This document shows positions 12,624-24,379 of a stretch of 64,000 nt of DNA, one piece after another (position 1 is the stretch's first letter; each line of letters begins with the position of its first letter). Position numbers and translations under genes: made by a program. The DNA comes from Unio delphinus (Eukaryota > Mollusca > Bivalvia > Unionida > Unionidae), in NCBI GenBank assembly GCA_029339505.1, contig JAQISU010000181.1:480001-544000 (forward strand), given 5' to 3'. The notes under the pieces were generated by a model, which had not been told where the DNA came from, did not search any database, and saw only the letters and a list, made by a program, of their open reading frames with translations.

Positions 12624-12644
12624 CTTCCAAATCATTTTGTACCA

Positions 12645-14594
12645 TTGATGCCACTCAAACCAGAGAAGGTCAGTATGCCAGCCAAATTTATAAATGACGC
12701 AAGCACGACATTCAATGAATCGTGCATAAATAATCATTCAATATTTCATGATGAAGAAAATGTTGTCAATATTGCTCCCACCACGGCCAGTAGCAACGTT
12801 GGTGATTTAAGTGATGGTACGTACGCTGATTGTGACAACACATCATCTTCTAGAAATGCACAGCTGAGTTCAGAGCAAATAATGGACATCATTGTACGTG
12901 AAATTTTGGCCATGAACAAAACTCTTTTAGGTGTCAAAGACAATGTGTATATCGTGCTTGACAATTCAGAAAACACAGGAAGAAAATCTGTTAAACAGCC
13001 AAAGCACTATTGGGATGATTGCGGTGCATGGGATTATAGAAAAGGCCGTTGTGTAAAAACAAAATATATAATGAAAGGTGATGGGCTAAAAAAAAAACTC
13101 GTGCATGTTATAGTTAAGGACGATGTATTATACTGAGACTCACGAAAAAGGTTCAAAAGCTTTGAAACAGGTCGTCCCACAACCAAAGACTGATATAGTC
13201 ATATTTACTAGGTACTACACAGCATTAAAATGTTAACCATCTTATAGAGAGCGGGTTACACACGTTGATGGTTCTTTCAACAGAGATGTTGCCATTGTTG
13301 AGTATACTGGACAGTATGCTACATCGGAAGTGCCACACAGAAATGCAAAAATATGCACGGAAACATTCGAACGAACCAATCCACAAACTCTTCAAATGGT
13401 TCAGAAAGAGGTTCAGCATTAAAACCCAGTGAAGTATATTCCGACAGTGTCAGAATGCTAAGGTTTGCGTGAATGCTAAACAAAGAGGTGGCGTAGGTTT
13501 CAAAGAACGTTGCTGACAAACGTTTGAATGTTATACATATGTTAAGCAGTAAGCATTAATATGTAGCTGAGATAATGCATTCTAGAGACAATCCGTTACC
13601 CTGAGTAATATGATACACTAATAAACAAATACTGGACATGAAGTTGTTTTTATCATCGAAAGACGGTGTTGTGGGCATCGATAGAACATTTTCACTGCGA
13701 AAGTGTTTTGTCACAACCACGATATACAAATCGAGGAATGTACTGCGCAAGGGAACTGGAGACGCGCCAATACTTCTGGGGCCATTCATGCTTCATTGGG
13801 ATGGCCGCCAACAGAATTACTTCAGATTTTTTTCGTATTAGAGAGGGGTGCTTGGTGTGGAAATTAAAAACATTGAAATGATTCTGGGAACTGACGACGA
13901 ACAGGCAATGATCAATGCCATAGACATGGCATTTCCGGGATGCTCAAGAAAACTGTGTTCATAACACCTAAAAGACAATATACATCAACAAATGACTGAC
14001 AAGATACCAAATATACCGTTGATCGAAATAAAATTGTTGACATGATTTTCGGAGCAAACGGTGTTGCAACGGCGAATGACTCTGCGACCCTTGAGGAGAG
14101 AAACATCACAATTACAAACAATCTTGAAGAACAACGTCATAGTGGCTTCCAGCAGTATTACTTTCAGCATGTTGAGAGCAAATTGGTGAACTAATTATTT
14201 CCAGTGATCAAGACCAACTTTGGACAAAGAACAACACTGAAAGCATGAACCACAGAGTAAAAGTGAAACTTAACTTGGAGCCCAGAAAAACTGATAAACT
14301 GGTTGAAAAGATATTCAAATTAGTTAAAGTAGAGATGGTGATCTAAGAAGGGCATTAAACGGGATGGGTAGCTGTAACCTGAACACGCAATTTTCAAAAT
14401 TTAAAATTACCAAACTTGAATGGAAATCGAAGACAGAAGAAGAGAAACAACAACTCTTCTGCAAATTCCTAAGTGCAAGCACTACAAGTGTTTCAGGACT
14501 GACATCTTTAGATGGGGAATGTATTGTCCATAAGGACCCAAAGGTAGCCAAGAAGCCAAATCAAAGGTCACAGTGCAGGTCTACAAAGACATGA
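12645..14594 (+). pseudogene. MULE-type transposase, degenerate
   Basis: The 12645-13136 frame encodes a linker and a KQPKHYWDDCGAWDYRKGRC block, recognisable from invertebrate MULE-like proteins. Several frame breaks follow. The 13638-13841 frame holds GVVGIDRTFSLRKCFVTTTI and GDAPILLGPFMLHWDG, containing the first catalytic Asp. Near 13889 the codons read GTDDEQAMINAIDMAFPG, containing the second. The tail (14364-14594) encodes FKITKLEWKSKTEEEKQQLF. Many stops and shifts make it dead. The superfamily call rests on these motifs together with the long TIRs. Confidence 0.6.
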
Positions 14595-14755
14595 AGCAAG
14601 TGAACAGTGATATAATGTGAGGTTTTGTAATCATAAATTTCAGAAACCATGTGTTCAGACAAACGTTTAATCACGAATATATGAATATGAATGTTAATAA
14701 TATAGAATAATGTATACGAATATGTACAAATAAAACAAAATTAAGCAGACTTTGC

Positions 14756-14935
14756 CTGCCTTTGTTCTATTAAATGTATTTACCAATTTTACTTTTAAAC
14801 AACAATAAATCACGCATTTTGAATATTTAAATATCAAGCTAATATAGTATAATATATACGAATATGTTCAAATAAAACAAAAAAATAAACAGACTTTGCC
14901 TGTCTTTGTCTGCCTTTGTGGTGTTTAGTAGGACC
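14756..14935 (-). repeat. Right TIR of the MULE-like element
   Basis: Inverse of the left TIR. Part of it (about 14856-14905, ATATACGAATATGT...CAGACTTTGCCTG) is also duplicated just inside the TIR at 14711-14760. Confidence 0.85.
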
Positions 14936-15004
14936 CACTTTCACTGATAGTAAAACATACAAATTCTAAAGAATAATGCAGCATTACACTTTTTTTTTGG
15001 TATA

Positions 15005-17053
15005 CAGTCCTACCCGTTTATGTCGACATCTTCGGGTCCGAGAAAATATTGTCGGCATAGGCAGATGTCGAGATAAGTGTTTGGGAGGGGGTGGGGGGCG
15101 GCTAGAAAAAGATAAAAGTTAAAATTTGTTAGTAAAGGGTGACTCGTTGTCAGTGAGTAGCATTTACACTTTGAGAAAACAATGGAAATTTTGAGTACAT
15201 GAAGGCGAAATCAGTGTGAAATACACTTGCATATTGACAAATTACATTTTGGTTACATTTGTGTAGTAAAATCCTAATTAAAATATTGCATCAATCACAT
15301 CCTGATATGAAAAACATTACGATATTCAATGTTAGCATTAGTACATGGTTGGAGAGTTGTTATTTACATGCTTCATGTACATAAACTTAAATTGGCTTAG
15401 GTTTTGGTCAATCTGTTCCCATCTTATTGAGGCTACCAAGGGGATGGGCATATTCACAGGGAAGTGAAAAACTGTCAACAGTACATGTATTCTCCACAAA
15501 TACTTTTGTATCCGATGTTTTGACGAACATTAAAGCGACTAAACCAACCACCTGCACCTGTTGCAGCGAAGTTCTCCACACCAAGTTTTTTCGCAAATGT
15601 TTCATTGAAGCATTTGAATGCTTCCTCCACGTCTTCAGTTGTAGCAGTCTTTTGATTCTTCCTTTGGGGAGCATATTTACCTTCAACGTAATCTTTATAG
15701 ACTCATCAGCTTTCATCCTTCCTGAACGGGTGTTATTTTTAAGCGAAAAAAATATCACAGACCACTTTGCGGGATGTTCAGCCCCCAACTTCCTTAACAG
15801 CCAGATATCTAGTTTCTAGAGACTGTAAATTTAATTTGCGTTTTACAATGCTGTTGGTAGCCATCATGAATGTAAATAAAGTTAAAAACGAAATTTTCAC
15901 AGGAAAATAAACTTAGTTTTAATCACCGATCACTTTCAAAGGTCATGGAAATGTGTAATCTGTATTTTGACGCAATTTTTATATCTGGGATTAAAAAAAT
16001 CATGTATAGAGGAATCTTCTGTATACATCAATTTGCTGGACAGCAAATATAAGGGCTTGCTAGTCCTTCTTCGACCACTTTTTGGGTGGGAATTGTGTTG
16101 ATCTTTTTAGCTGTGCTGATATTTACAATCAGAAAATTCATTGGCTGAAAGACACACAGATGTATGTGTTGTCATTGTAAGAGTACACCTGAAGAACAAG
16201 ACCCAAAGGCTAGGCAGCAAGATCAAAGACTTGACTAGGTGCAGAGTGGTGAGATATTTACAATGACTGATTTGAGAGGCAGAATGACCCATTAATTTAC
16301 TTGTGTATAAGATGAGTATATCAAATGAATAACTTTTGCCTTAATTATTATTTTCATTTCCCAGTGTAGCAAAATAAGTAGTGCTTTTGACCTCAGAATC
16401 AAGACATGTTGAGAGTTAGGCAAATTGACGAAGATTATATTGAAATTCAACAATGTTAAAAGTTGCTAGAACTGACATTTTACGTGGAACACTATGGATG
16501 ATGCCTAACTTAGTGTTTGGAATAAGACCTATTCTTGACCTTACAATTCACTCTCACTCTAATGGGCAAAGAAGAGCTACATGTCAGTGCTGTAAACAAG
16601 CTTGAAAATTAAACTCTATTGCAACCGCTGTTTTTACTCGTCAGGAAATATAGCCATTTCAGGTATGCCCAATTTGCTTTTGGTAAGGGACTGCAACGTT
16701 TACTGGTCGTACTCTTGAACTCCTAGTTTTAAAATCCCTGCGATACCTCTGTGCATTCTTTGGAAAATGTAAAATTTATCAGATTTCACTACTTTTAAGT
16801 TGCCGTGAAAAACCAGCTTGATAAAAATTATTGGACCAAACAAACGTTGGGTGGTTTTTTTTTATCCGACCGCGGCATTTCAGTCTGGCGACAAGATCAA
16901 CTAATTGTTGAACAAAGTATGGGTTGGAACTGGCAAATGATTAGAAAAAGGATTAGTTCAAGCTGGGACCAAGGGCTTCTGTCAACATGTACGTTTATCT
17001 TTTATCTCGACGTCGACATAAGCATGACAATTCGATATAAACGGGTGGAACTC
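15005..17053 (-). mobile_element. Tigger/pogo-like DNA transposon remnant
   Basis: The ends are inverse: CAGTCCTACCCGTTTATGTC on the left, and GAGTTCCACCCGTTTATATC when the right end is read inverted. Both are flanked by TA (15003-15004 and 17054-17055), as in the Tc1/mariner-pogo group. The minus strand from about 15819 to 15420 encodes a broken transposase N-terminus. One frame gives ETRYLAVKEVGG and another gives GAGGWFSRFNVRQNIGYKS, the second half of a CENP-B-type DNA-binding domain. The rest of the 2 kb has no long open frame. Confidence 0.7.
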
Positions 17054-17640
17054 TATTCGTTAAAAGCTGAAGTCCATGTACGAGGAAGAGTGCAAAGGAA
17101 AGGTTCCTGTGATTAGTGGGGGAGGGGGCATATAGTTAGTTTCTTTTAGTTAGTGGTGTATAGATGCAAAATGTTTATCCAGAAATACACTAGGCCTAAT
17201 CTGGACATGATTCATATCTTTTGTGGCATGCTAATCATTCACCCACCACTGCTGCCCAGAATTTAGTAGCAATATTATGATCTGTTTCTTGTGAGCTCAG
17301 TATGTATGATATTTTCAAATGAATATTTTCTTAGTAAGTTTTATCTTGAAACACTTAAGTTTTATTGTCATTGATCCAAATTTCACATGCTTTAATTTGC
17401 AGCACAAGAATAATAATCAGATTTTTACATAGGATTTTGACTGAGACATCTTTTAGTTCTGATTTTATGTTTTTAGGTCTAGATTTTATAATGGTGGTTT
17501 TAGATGTCCTGACAAATATTGCATAATAATAAAGTATTATAAGGAGTCAACTATTTTGATATTTAAAAGCATTGCAAAATTAAGTCCATTGAAAATGATA
17601 CTACAGTAATATCATTAGTAGTAATACATGTTAAAATCTA
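17054..17640. other. Intronic DNA with one copy of a 90-bp repeat
   Basis: The block 17192-17280 (GGCCTAATCTGGACATGATT...GCTGCCCAGAAT) matches 20026-20125, just upstream of exon 20150. No other feature is seen. Confidence 0.5.
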
Positions 17641-17893
17641 GGGGGCCCTGATTGGCCGAATGGTCTAAAGTGCTTTCTGTTATGGATCACCGCTGTCTCA
17701 CCTCTGTCTGCGTGGGTTTTAGTCTAAGATTCAGCTAATTCAGTTATGTGAGAAAGCTTGCCAGTAGCTTCTCGTGGGTCGGTGGTTCTTTCCGGGGGTT
17801 TTCCCGGATTTTTCCTCCACCAACAATACTGGCCGCCATGTATAGCCTATCGTGTACTGAAAAATAGCATTAAACCCTAAAACAACAACAACA
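17641..17893 (+). mobile_element. Full-length tRNA-derived SINE with conserved central domain
   Basis: The tRNA-like head (TGGCCGAATGGTCTAAAGTG, then CGTGGGTTTTAGTC as degenerate B box) is followed by a central block GGTCGGTGGTTCTTTCCGGG, then TTTTCCTCCACCAACAATAC and TGGCCGCCA, and a tail ATTAAACCCTAAAACAACAACAAC. The central block resembles the shared domain of metazoan/mollusc SINEs. Truncated relatives occur in every unit of the downstream array. Confidence 0.75.
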
Positions 17894-19250
17894 TGTTAAA
17901 ATTTAGTTTAAGAAATACTTCTAAGTAACAAAAACCTGACATTGGGGAAACATACATCAGTAGAGATAATTGGATTTCTTACTTTGCCATGTGAATAAAA
18001 TAGTGGATTTTGACACAGATAAAATGTGACCATCTGTGAAGGGTAAATTGTATGTTTTTTCTACTAATATGCTGGCAACAGATGCCATGAGGATATGGTG
18101 ACTGATGAACGGGACTGTATAAGAAGGGGCCCACTGTATTTAAATTTGTTGTCTTTTTTTTTGTGTCTAAGTATAAGAATATATGTGTACTTCAGACAGT
18201 ATACTACATTCTGTATCTTTTATGTTCCATTTGCATTTCACATGCCTTTCTGCCCTTTTTGTTGCCACATGTAAAAAATTGCTAAAAAATATTGGATGAG
18301 AATATAACAAGTTCCTCTTTTGCATACTGCATTACTATGATTGGCTTATTTCTTGTATACATTAGTTAATATGAGAGACAATCAAAGACTGTACTAATGG
18401 AGTTTTCACAGCTAAACATTATATTGCACAGTACACATGTCATAATAATTTCATTTCTGATACATCATAATTTTGAAAACATCAGTTATGAAGTAATGAA
18501 CATGTATTTATCTAGTAGATGATGTACTTTTTTCTTAAAGATTGACATTGAAAACCCTACATTTCAAATTTTTAAGATGATGAATATAACAGGTGATTGA
18601 TCCATTCAGGCTGTGATCACAGTTTGAATGCAGATTTGCATGTGTTGTTATCATACAGCATTTCAAATGAAAAGCAATCTGCATTATTTTTGTGGTAAAT
18701 ACATTTGCTTCAATACTACTAATTATGTTGTATTGGTTATCTTAAACTATAAAATATTTCAGTTATAAAAATTAATATGTTATACACAAATAATAATGAA
18801 TAACGCATACACAAATCATAAGCAAAATTTCCTGTCACAAGCTGCATTGCAGTTGTGCTCATTAATTTTGTTTAGGACAGAAAACACCATTTAACCTTGG
18901 TACAACTCTTAAAGTTTTTACAGTTTGCTTGAGAAGTTCCAGTGCCATACCTACAGTTTTTGTTAAAAGTACATTTATTTTAACAATGGATTGAGTTGAA
19001 GAATCCTTGTATAGGAAGTTTATTTTTTTATCGTAATATAGTCACTTTTTCCTGTATAAAAGATATTTTAATATTCCATTTCAGAGCACATGACGCCTAT
19101 TTCTTCAAGTTTCTTTATTTCTATTTTTGTTTTCTTTTTTTGAGTTTGCACATGTACTTTGTGCACTACATATAAAAACAAAGCTGGAAACATATTCCAC
19201 CACAAAACTGGAAGCATATTCCTCCACAAAGATGGAGACATATTCCACCA

Positions 19251-19292
<42 letters not shown>

Positions 19293-19733
19293 ACCTGGTG
19301 GATACAGGATGATGTGTTGAATTTTATTAAATCACATTCATTTTTATGATGGACTGCTTTGTTAGGTTTTGTGTCTTATCAAGTTAATTCTTGAAGTGTA
19401 ACTTAATTTATCAGCAAAAGCATGCATAACTGCCACATCCTGAACAAATATGAATTATTACCCTTTATATTCACAGAACAAACACTTGATTATTTTAATA
19501 AAAAGTAACAAAGAATGTTAGTCTTATTTTATTGATTTGTAGAGTTTGTGTTCTAGAAGATTCCTGTACACGTTTTACTCAACTTCGAAGTTGCAGTATA
19601 TCTAATTAATCTAATTGTCAGTGGATTGGATTATGAAGCTTTTAGCTTTTTCATTGGTGAGCATGTGTATAGCGTTTTCATTGTTTTAGTACTGTCAGTT
19701 TACATTTACAGAAAATGTTGCTGTTATTTTCAG
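17894..19733. other. Intronic DNA with a 24-bp repeat and a (TA)n tract
   Basis: At 19170-19250 a 24-bp motif (about AACTGGAAGCATATTCCACC + ACAA) occurs three times, followed by (TA)n at 19253-19288. Otherwise AT-rich sequence with no supported gene. Confidence 0.5.
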
Positions 19734-19769
19734 TGAAAGAAGAAGATATGGCACACTCAGTAGAAGAAG
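19734..19769 (+). CDS. Putative 36-nt micro-exon 3
   Basis: Acceptor TGTTATTTTCAG/TGAAAG and donor GAAGAAG/GTATAC bound 36 nt. Read in phase 1 it is open and encodes KEEDMAHSVEEE. It ends in phase 1, and its last G completes GAG with the AG that opens exon 20150. The ATG at 19748 could alternatively be the start codon of a shorter transcript (MAHSVEEEFSRMK...). It has no domain of its own and is acidic. The exon call rests on splice sites and phase only. Confidence 0.45.
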
Positions 19770-20025
19770 GTATACATTTTTTAAAAATTACTTTTATTTG
19801 CAAATTATTGTTGTTTACAAATTCTTTTCAAAATCCATTATAACAATGTGCCTACAAGCTTACATCGTGCATTCTGATATCCATGACTTCTAAACATATT
19901 TGGTTGATGCCAATAAATCATCCAACATGCCAACCATTGCTAAATAGAATCAAGATCTTTTAAAGTTGTCTCAGATGTCCATTTAATAGAATTTGGCAAA
20001 TTTTATGGAAAACATGGATATGTAT

Positions 20026-20125
20026 AGACCTAATCAGGACATGATTCAAATCTTTTGTGGCATGCTAATCATGCTAATCATTCAGCCACCATTGCTGCCC
20101 AGAATATAATAGCAGAAATATTGAA
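20026..20125 (+). repeat. 90-bp repeat, second copy
   Basis: Matches 17192-17280 with about 85-90% identity by eye. CATGCTAATCATGCTAATC is a local duplication inside this copy. It ends 25 bp before exon 20150. Confidence 0.65.
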
Positions 20126-20149
20126 CATTTAATTTTTTAATTTTTATAG

Positions 20150-20357
20150 AGTTTTCTCGTATGAAGCTAAGAAGCCATAATAAACATTATATCGTGGAGG
20201 AAATGAATCCAGCATCCTTGAACAATTGGATGTTTAACACGCTTCCACTTGATGAAGACACAAGAACTAAACTGAGGGATTTAGTTTCAAGGAAGGACAT
20301 GTCAAGAAGAAAGAAGATGAAAATTCTACTTAACATAGTAGAAAGTCTTGGGAATGG
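20150..20357 (+). CDS. CARD-like death-fold exon (first half)
   Basis: Acceptor TTTTTATAG/AGTTTT and donor AATGG/GTATAT. The exon starts in phase 1 and ends in phase 2. It encodes a helical segment: YIVEEMNPASLNNWMFNTL, then LDEDTRTKLRDLVSRKDMSR and RKKMKILLNIVESLGNG. The spacing of leucines and the 'L....sr..k...LL..l' pattern fit CARD/death-fold helices 1 to 4. The exon at 24380 supplies the rest in matching phase (GG + T gives Gly). This is probably a protein-interaction domain of a cell-death or innate immune protein. The family call is by pattern only, and identity to a named protein is unknown. Confidence 0.65.
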
Positions 20358-20756
20358 GTATATATTTAGATAAATTAACTTGTTTCTGTTATGTTTTATG
20401 AAAGAATGTTATTTTTAAAAGAGACTTTTAACTATGCATCAGAAGTTCTGCGTAATGAATAACAGCTTAGAAAACATTTAGTCTTAGACTGTAAGTTTAA
20501 CTTTAGCTACTTAGAACTGAATTTAAAAATATCAACAATAACTTGCTTTGGAAAGACCCCATTTTGAAGCCATCTTTAGAAAACTGAATGATCAACAGTT
20601 CTAAACTTTTCCATATAAGAGTAAGAAAATGTTGTTTTCACAAGTAACTTTTCTGCACTTGCATTATGATAGAAAGGTTTATTGATATCACTACATCATT
20701 TTAAAGAAGATCCATTTGCATTTTTCTTTTAATCATGCCTTATCTATTTCTAATGT

Positions 20757-20894
20757 TGTACCTAATCTTTAGAAGCTCTAAGCGCTTTACACCAACTATA
20801 ATGATATGACTATTCTACAGAACAAATGACAAAAACTAAAATTGGAAAAACATAAAAACATGCTGAAAACATATAAGATACAAAACAATATTAG
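20757..20894 (-). mobile_element. LINE 3' part, left of a nested insertion
   Basis: CCTAATCTTTAGAAGCTCTA AGCGCTTTAC... matches the 3' ends of the LINE copies at about 29040, 35848, 42650, 49450 and 60915. The copy breaks at ATATTAG (20888-20894) and resumes after the same 7 bp at 23584. Confidence 0.8.
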
Positions 20895-23583
20895 TAGGTA
20901 TTCCAAGCACTTTTTGGATATCAACAAATACAATGAATAGCACTAAGCTGTTGTTACCATCCTACAGGCCTATATATGAAAATAAAATGCTGAAAAATAA
21001 TGTAAATCGGTCAAATACTTCAAAAGATATGACCTTTCAAATTTTTTTTTGACTTTTGCAACCTTTTGTGAAAATGCAAATTCCATCAACTTCAGACGAG
21101 TAAAAAAAAAAGTTGAAGTTATATAACCTAGTCATTAACTGCAAAGCTAGACAGGTTCCTTGTTATTCAAGAAATGCAAGCAGTACAATCAGACACAAAA
21201 AAAATCCCTTTTATAAGGTGCACTCTAAAATGGTAAAATTACAGAGGCCGGCTTTACTGGAAAAGCCAGAAATTGCGTGTCTCCATGATTTTGCAACCTT
21301 GTTATAACAGGACTATGTAATATAAATGCAAACTAAAGTATGTTCCTGTGAGGAAACCTTTTGAAATCAAAAGCCCAATTTTTTCTGGGCCAATAAGTAT
21401 GAAACTTTTGTTTTGTCATAAAATTTGGAGATAATGGCAAAAATTTGAATGTCTGAAAAAATGCAAAAACGACAATTTTCAAAAGGTCAAAACCTTTTTA
21501 TTTATTAACAGATTTTAATAATTCTTGTACCAAAATGCAGGGTATTATATGAAGAATTCATGCAATCTACAAAGAGTGTCAAGATTAGTGTGCAAATATA
21601 TTTCAAATCAGAAGCAAAAAATGAAAAAGGCAAAAATGGCAAAAACAACAATTTTCACACATTTACAACTTCATCAATTAGTAATTTTTTAAAATCATTT
21701 TTACACCAAAATGGAGCATATTATTGCAAAAATTCTAAAAATACAGACATAATTATGATAAAGCATAATTTGAACTTCAGCTTTTTATTCTTCTGTATTG
21801 CTGGTCAATGTGGTCAATATTGTAAACTTTCCAAGTTCTGCCATCGCTTGAAACTGGTTGTACAATAAAGTCCCAATCAAACACAAAACACAACTTAACC
21901 TCAGCTATGTCATCACTGGCTGGCCATTTCAAAAGATCAGTTTTGGTTTTATCTGGCATAAAAACTGTACAAGTGCCAGATCAGGTTGGTGAGATTCCAA
22001 CACTTGTCCAATGTAATATTGGTCATTGTAATAGACAGCTACCCATTCTCCTTGGCATCAGAAAGTATCACTTTCCAGTTGCACATCACTGTTGTCTTTT
22101 GATTCACAATTTTCAAAGAGCTTGTTAGTACAAGTCACCACTGGTATACTGATTCGTCGTCCCTTTCCTTCGGCCAAAAAATGCTTTTCTAAAATCTGGT
22201 ACACATCATCACCTACATATTGGATTTTTTAAAAAAAAGTATAAATTAGAACTATGGCTTGTTCCAAATAGCATCACAAATTTGTCTGATATGTAAATTG
22301 TCAGGTCAGCATCGTTAAATGAGAATTAGTTCATTTCACACGAATGAAATGATTTAATGTTGCTGATCTGAAACTTTACTGAGTTGTTACAGACTTTGAA
22401 AAATTAGAAATGCAATGTTCATACGTAAAAAGTTGGGACAGGTATGATATTTTTAAGATAAAATGAGTTTATAGCTAGCTATATTTACAATGTCATTTCA
22501 TTTTTATTAGACACTTATCCAAAATTTTAAACCTTTTAAACCAAAAAAAAAAACAAGGAAATGAAATTAACAATAGCAGCAGTGTTTACAATACAAACAG
22601 GTCAAAGGTCACAATTGTATCATGATCCAGTTGAATCTAGTATTTCTAGTATTACTTGCTCAGTCAGACAAGAAAAAATATGTCGCCAAATTTACCTTAA
22701 ATACGTAAAATAACATGTCAAGTTTCATTTGCTCCTATTTTTTGCATGTGTATTTCATGTGTAAAAAATTACTTGGCTGAACAAATCTGACTCTAAGGTT
22801 TTTCCTTGAACCATAGAATCGGACCTACAATTATTGTCTTCAAATACTCAAAATACATTTATAAAGACCAAAATAAATTTAAAACATTAAAAACAAATCA
22901 TTTTACTTACAAACCAGTGGTAAATAATCCATGGATGGAATATTAGAAGCCATAATACGTGTTGGATTTACATTAACTCATTGGAAAACAGTGATAGGCA
23001 AGCCATTGCATATGGCTTATTCCCAGCATCCTTTAAAAAGCATGGTGATTTTGCATGATGTCACGGAAATTACCGATGTTCATACAGAAATAAAGTATAA
23101 TTAACATGCTTTAAAATGATCTCAAATTTTAAATTTAAAACTGAAATTTATATTAATTTTTTTTTTTTAAAGTTTGAAAAGTGTAAAATTCTAGGAAAGA
23201 ACAAAACTGAGTTACACAGTAAAGACATCAAAATGTAGGTCATTCTCTCTGCTTTTCAATGGTGCTAAATATAGTAACATGGGAAATACCACACAGAATC
23301 CCAAGCCTTAAAATAAACATGCATGTAAAATTTCACCATCGGAAAAATGGCCGCTGCACATACTTCAAACAAACATATGTTTTTAATATGAAAATAAAAT
23401 AAAAACACAAAGATTGATGCATAATATGATAGAAGAAAAGTAGTTTTTGTGACAAATGCATATATTTATTGATTTTATGAATAGTGATGGCAAAAAATTT
23501 ATTGTTCAAAATGTGCAAAATTTTGACTTTTGACCTGCTGGCAGCATATTGACCTTGTCAGCTAGGGCGGCTTGGAATACCTA
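20895..23583. mobile_element. 2.7-kb element with perfect 14-bp TIRs, no transposase seen
   Basis: It starts TAGGTATTCCAAGC and ends with the exact inverse GCTTGGAATACCTA. The 7-bp ATATTAG (perhaps 8) is duplicated on both sides and the interrupted LINE continues cleanly. An 8-bp duplication would fit hAT or P-like elements. Inside are A-rich tracts, and no frame gives a recognisable transposase, so it looks non-autonomous. Short frames inside (for example near 21560-21868 and 21907-22128) have no recognisable similarity and I do not call them genes. Confidence 0.75.
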
Positions 23584-24322
23584 ATATTAGGTATCTAAGT
23601 TTGTCCCTGCAGTCGAAAAAGGTGAGTTTTAAGAGCAATCATAAAAGGGACCAATGCGTCTAATTTCAATGGGCAATTCGTTCCACATTGCTGGGCCCTG
23701 GTATGCAAAAGAACGTTGTCCATATGATTTCATTTTCATAGTGTGAACAATGAGTATATGATTGTCAGAAGAAGAGTGTAAGTATCTTGCTGGTGTATAC
23801 ACATAGGTGAGGCCGGATAGGTATATTGGACTGGAGTTTGTCAGTGAAACATAGCACAGAGAAGAAATTTTGTGTTTGATTATGTATCAAATTGATAGCC
23901 AGTGTATGGTACAGAGCAGTGGTGAGGTGTGTTCTGGTCGAGGTACTATAAAGATAATCTGTGCAGCTGTGTTTTGAACTTTTTTGAAATTTCTGGAGTA
24001 AATATTGTGATGAACCAGAAAGAATTTAGTTACAATAGTCCAGTCTTGAAAGTATTAATGAACACACAAGTGTTTTAGTGGCATCAATTGAAAGATATTT
24101 ACGAATAGAACTGATGCATCTCAGCTCAAGATATGCAGCCTTGCATATGTTCATGACATGTTGGTGTGATGTGAGAGTACTGTCTAGAGTAACACCTAAG
24201 TTTCGTACTGACTGTGAGAATTTAATGTTGGTGTTGCTGATATTTATTGTCTGAGGTAAAGGATGTGAATAAGAAAGTAGTTTTGTTATGATCAGAATAG
24301 CCAAAGTTTTATCATCATTCAT
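23584..24322 (-). mobile_element. LINE reverse-transcriptase C-terminal fragment
   Basis: The minus strand 24322-24026 encodes MNDDKTLAILIITKLLSYSH ... NLGVTLDSTLTSHQHV ... SLILSRLDYCN, the region after the RT palm in CR1/Jockey-group LINEs. It is followed by the untranslated 3' sequence shared with the array LINEs. It is 5'-truncated next to a short (TA)n tract at 24322-24337. Confidence 0.8.
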
Positions 24323-24379
24323 ATATATATATATATTGATACTCTTACAGTATTAGTTATTTTTCTGATATTTTTCTAG

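Larger units (their letters stand above)
6212..14936 (+). mobile_element. MULE-like DNA transposon with long TIRs, PHD and OTU domains (degenerate)
   Basis: Terminal inverted repeats of about 180-190 bp bound the element: GGTCCTATTAAACACCGCAA on the left and the inverse of TTGTGGTGTTTAGTAGGACC on the right. Both flanks carry CTTTCAC (6205-6211 and 14938-14944), a likely target-site duplication with one ambiguous base next to it. Long TIRs and a duplication of about 7-9 bp fit the Mutator superfamily. Inside, on the plus strand, lie decayed PHD-finger, OTU-protease and MULE-transposase segments. An unrelated hAT element (6525-10449) has inserted into the left part, so the original length was about 4.8 kb. 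From 10450 to 10860 there is only 5' non-coding sequence of this element. Confidence 0.75.

Noticed and set aside
15408..15788. 126-residue minus-strand frame as an intact gene
   Set aside because: The meaningful transposase codons are split between frames here, and only parts fit the Tigger pattern. It is a decayed segment and not a gene.
17641..17720. Possible tRNA gene
   Set aside because: It is the head of a SINE with central domain and AAC tail, and the B box is degenerate.
21560..21868. 102-residue plus-strand frame as a gene
   Set aside because: It lies inside the 2.7-kb TIR-bounded element, has low-complexity Lys/Asn/Ser content, and has no splice or domain support.
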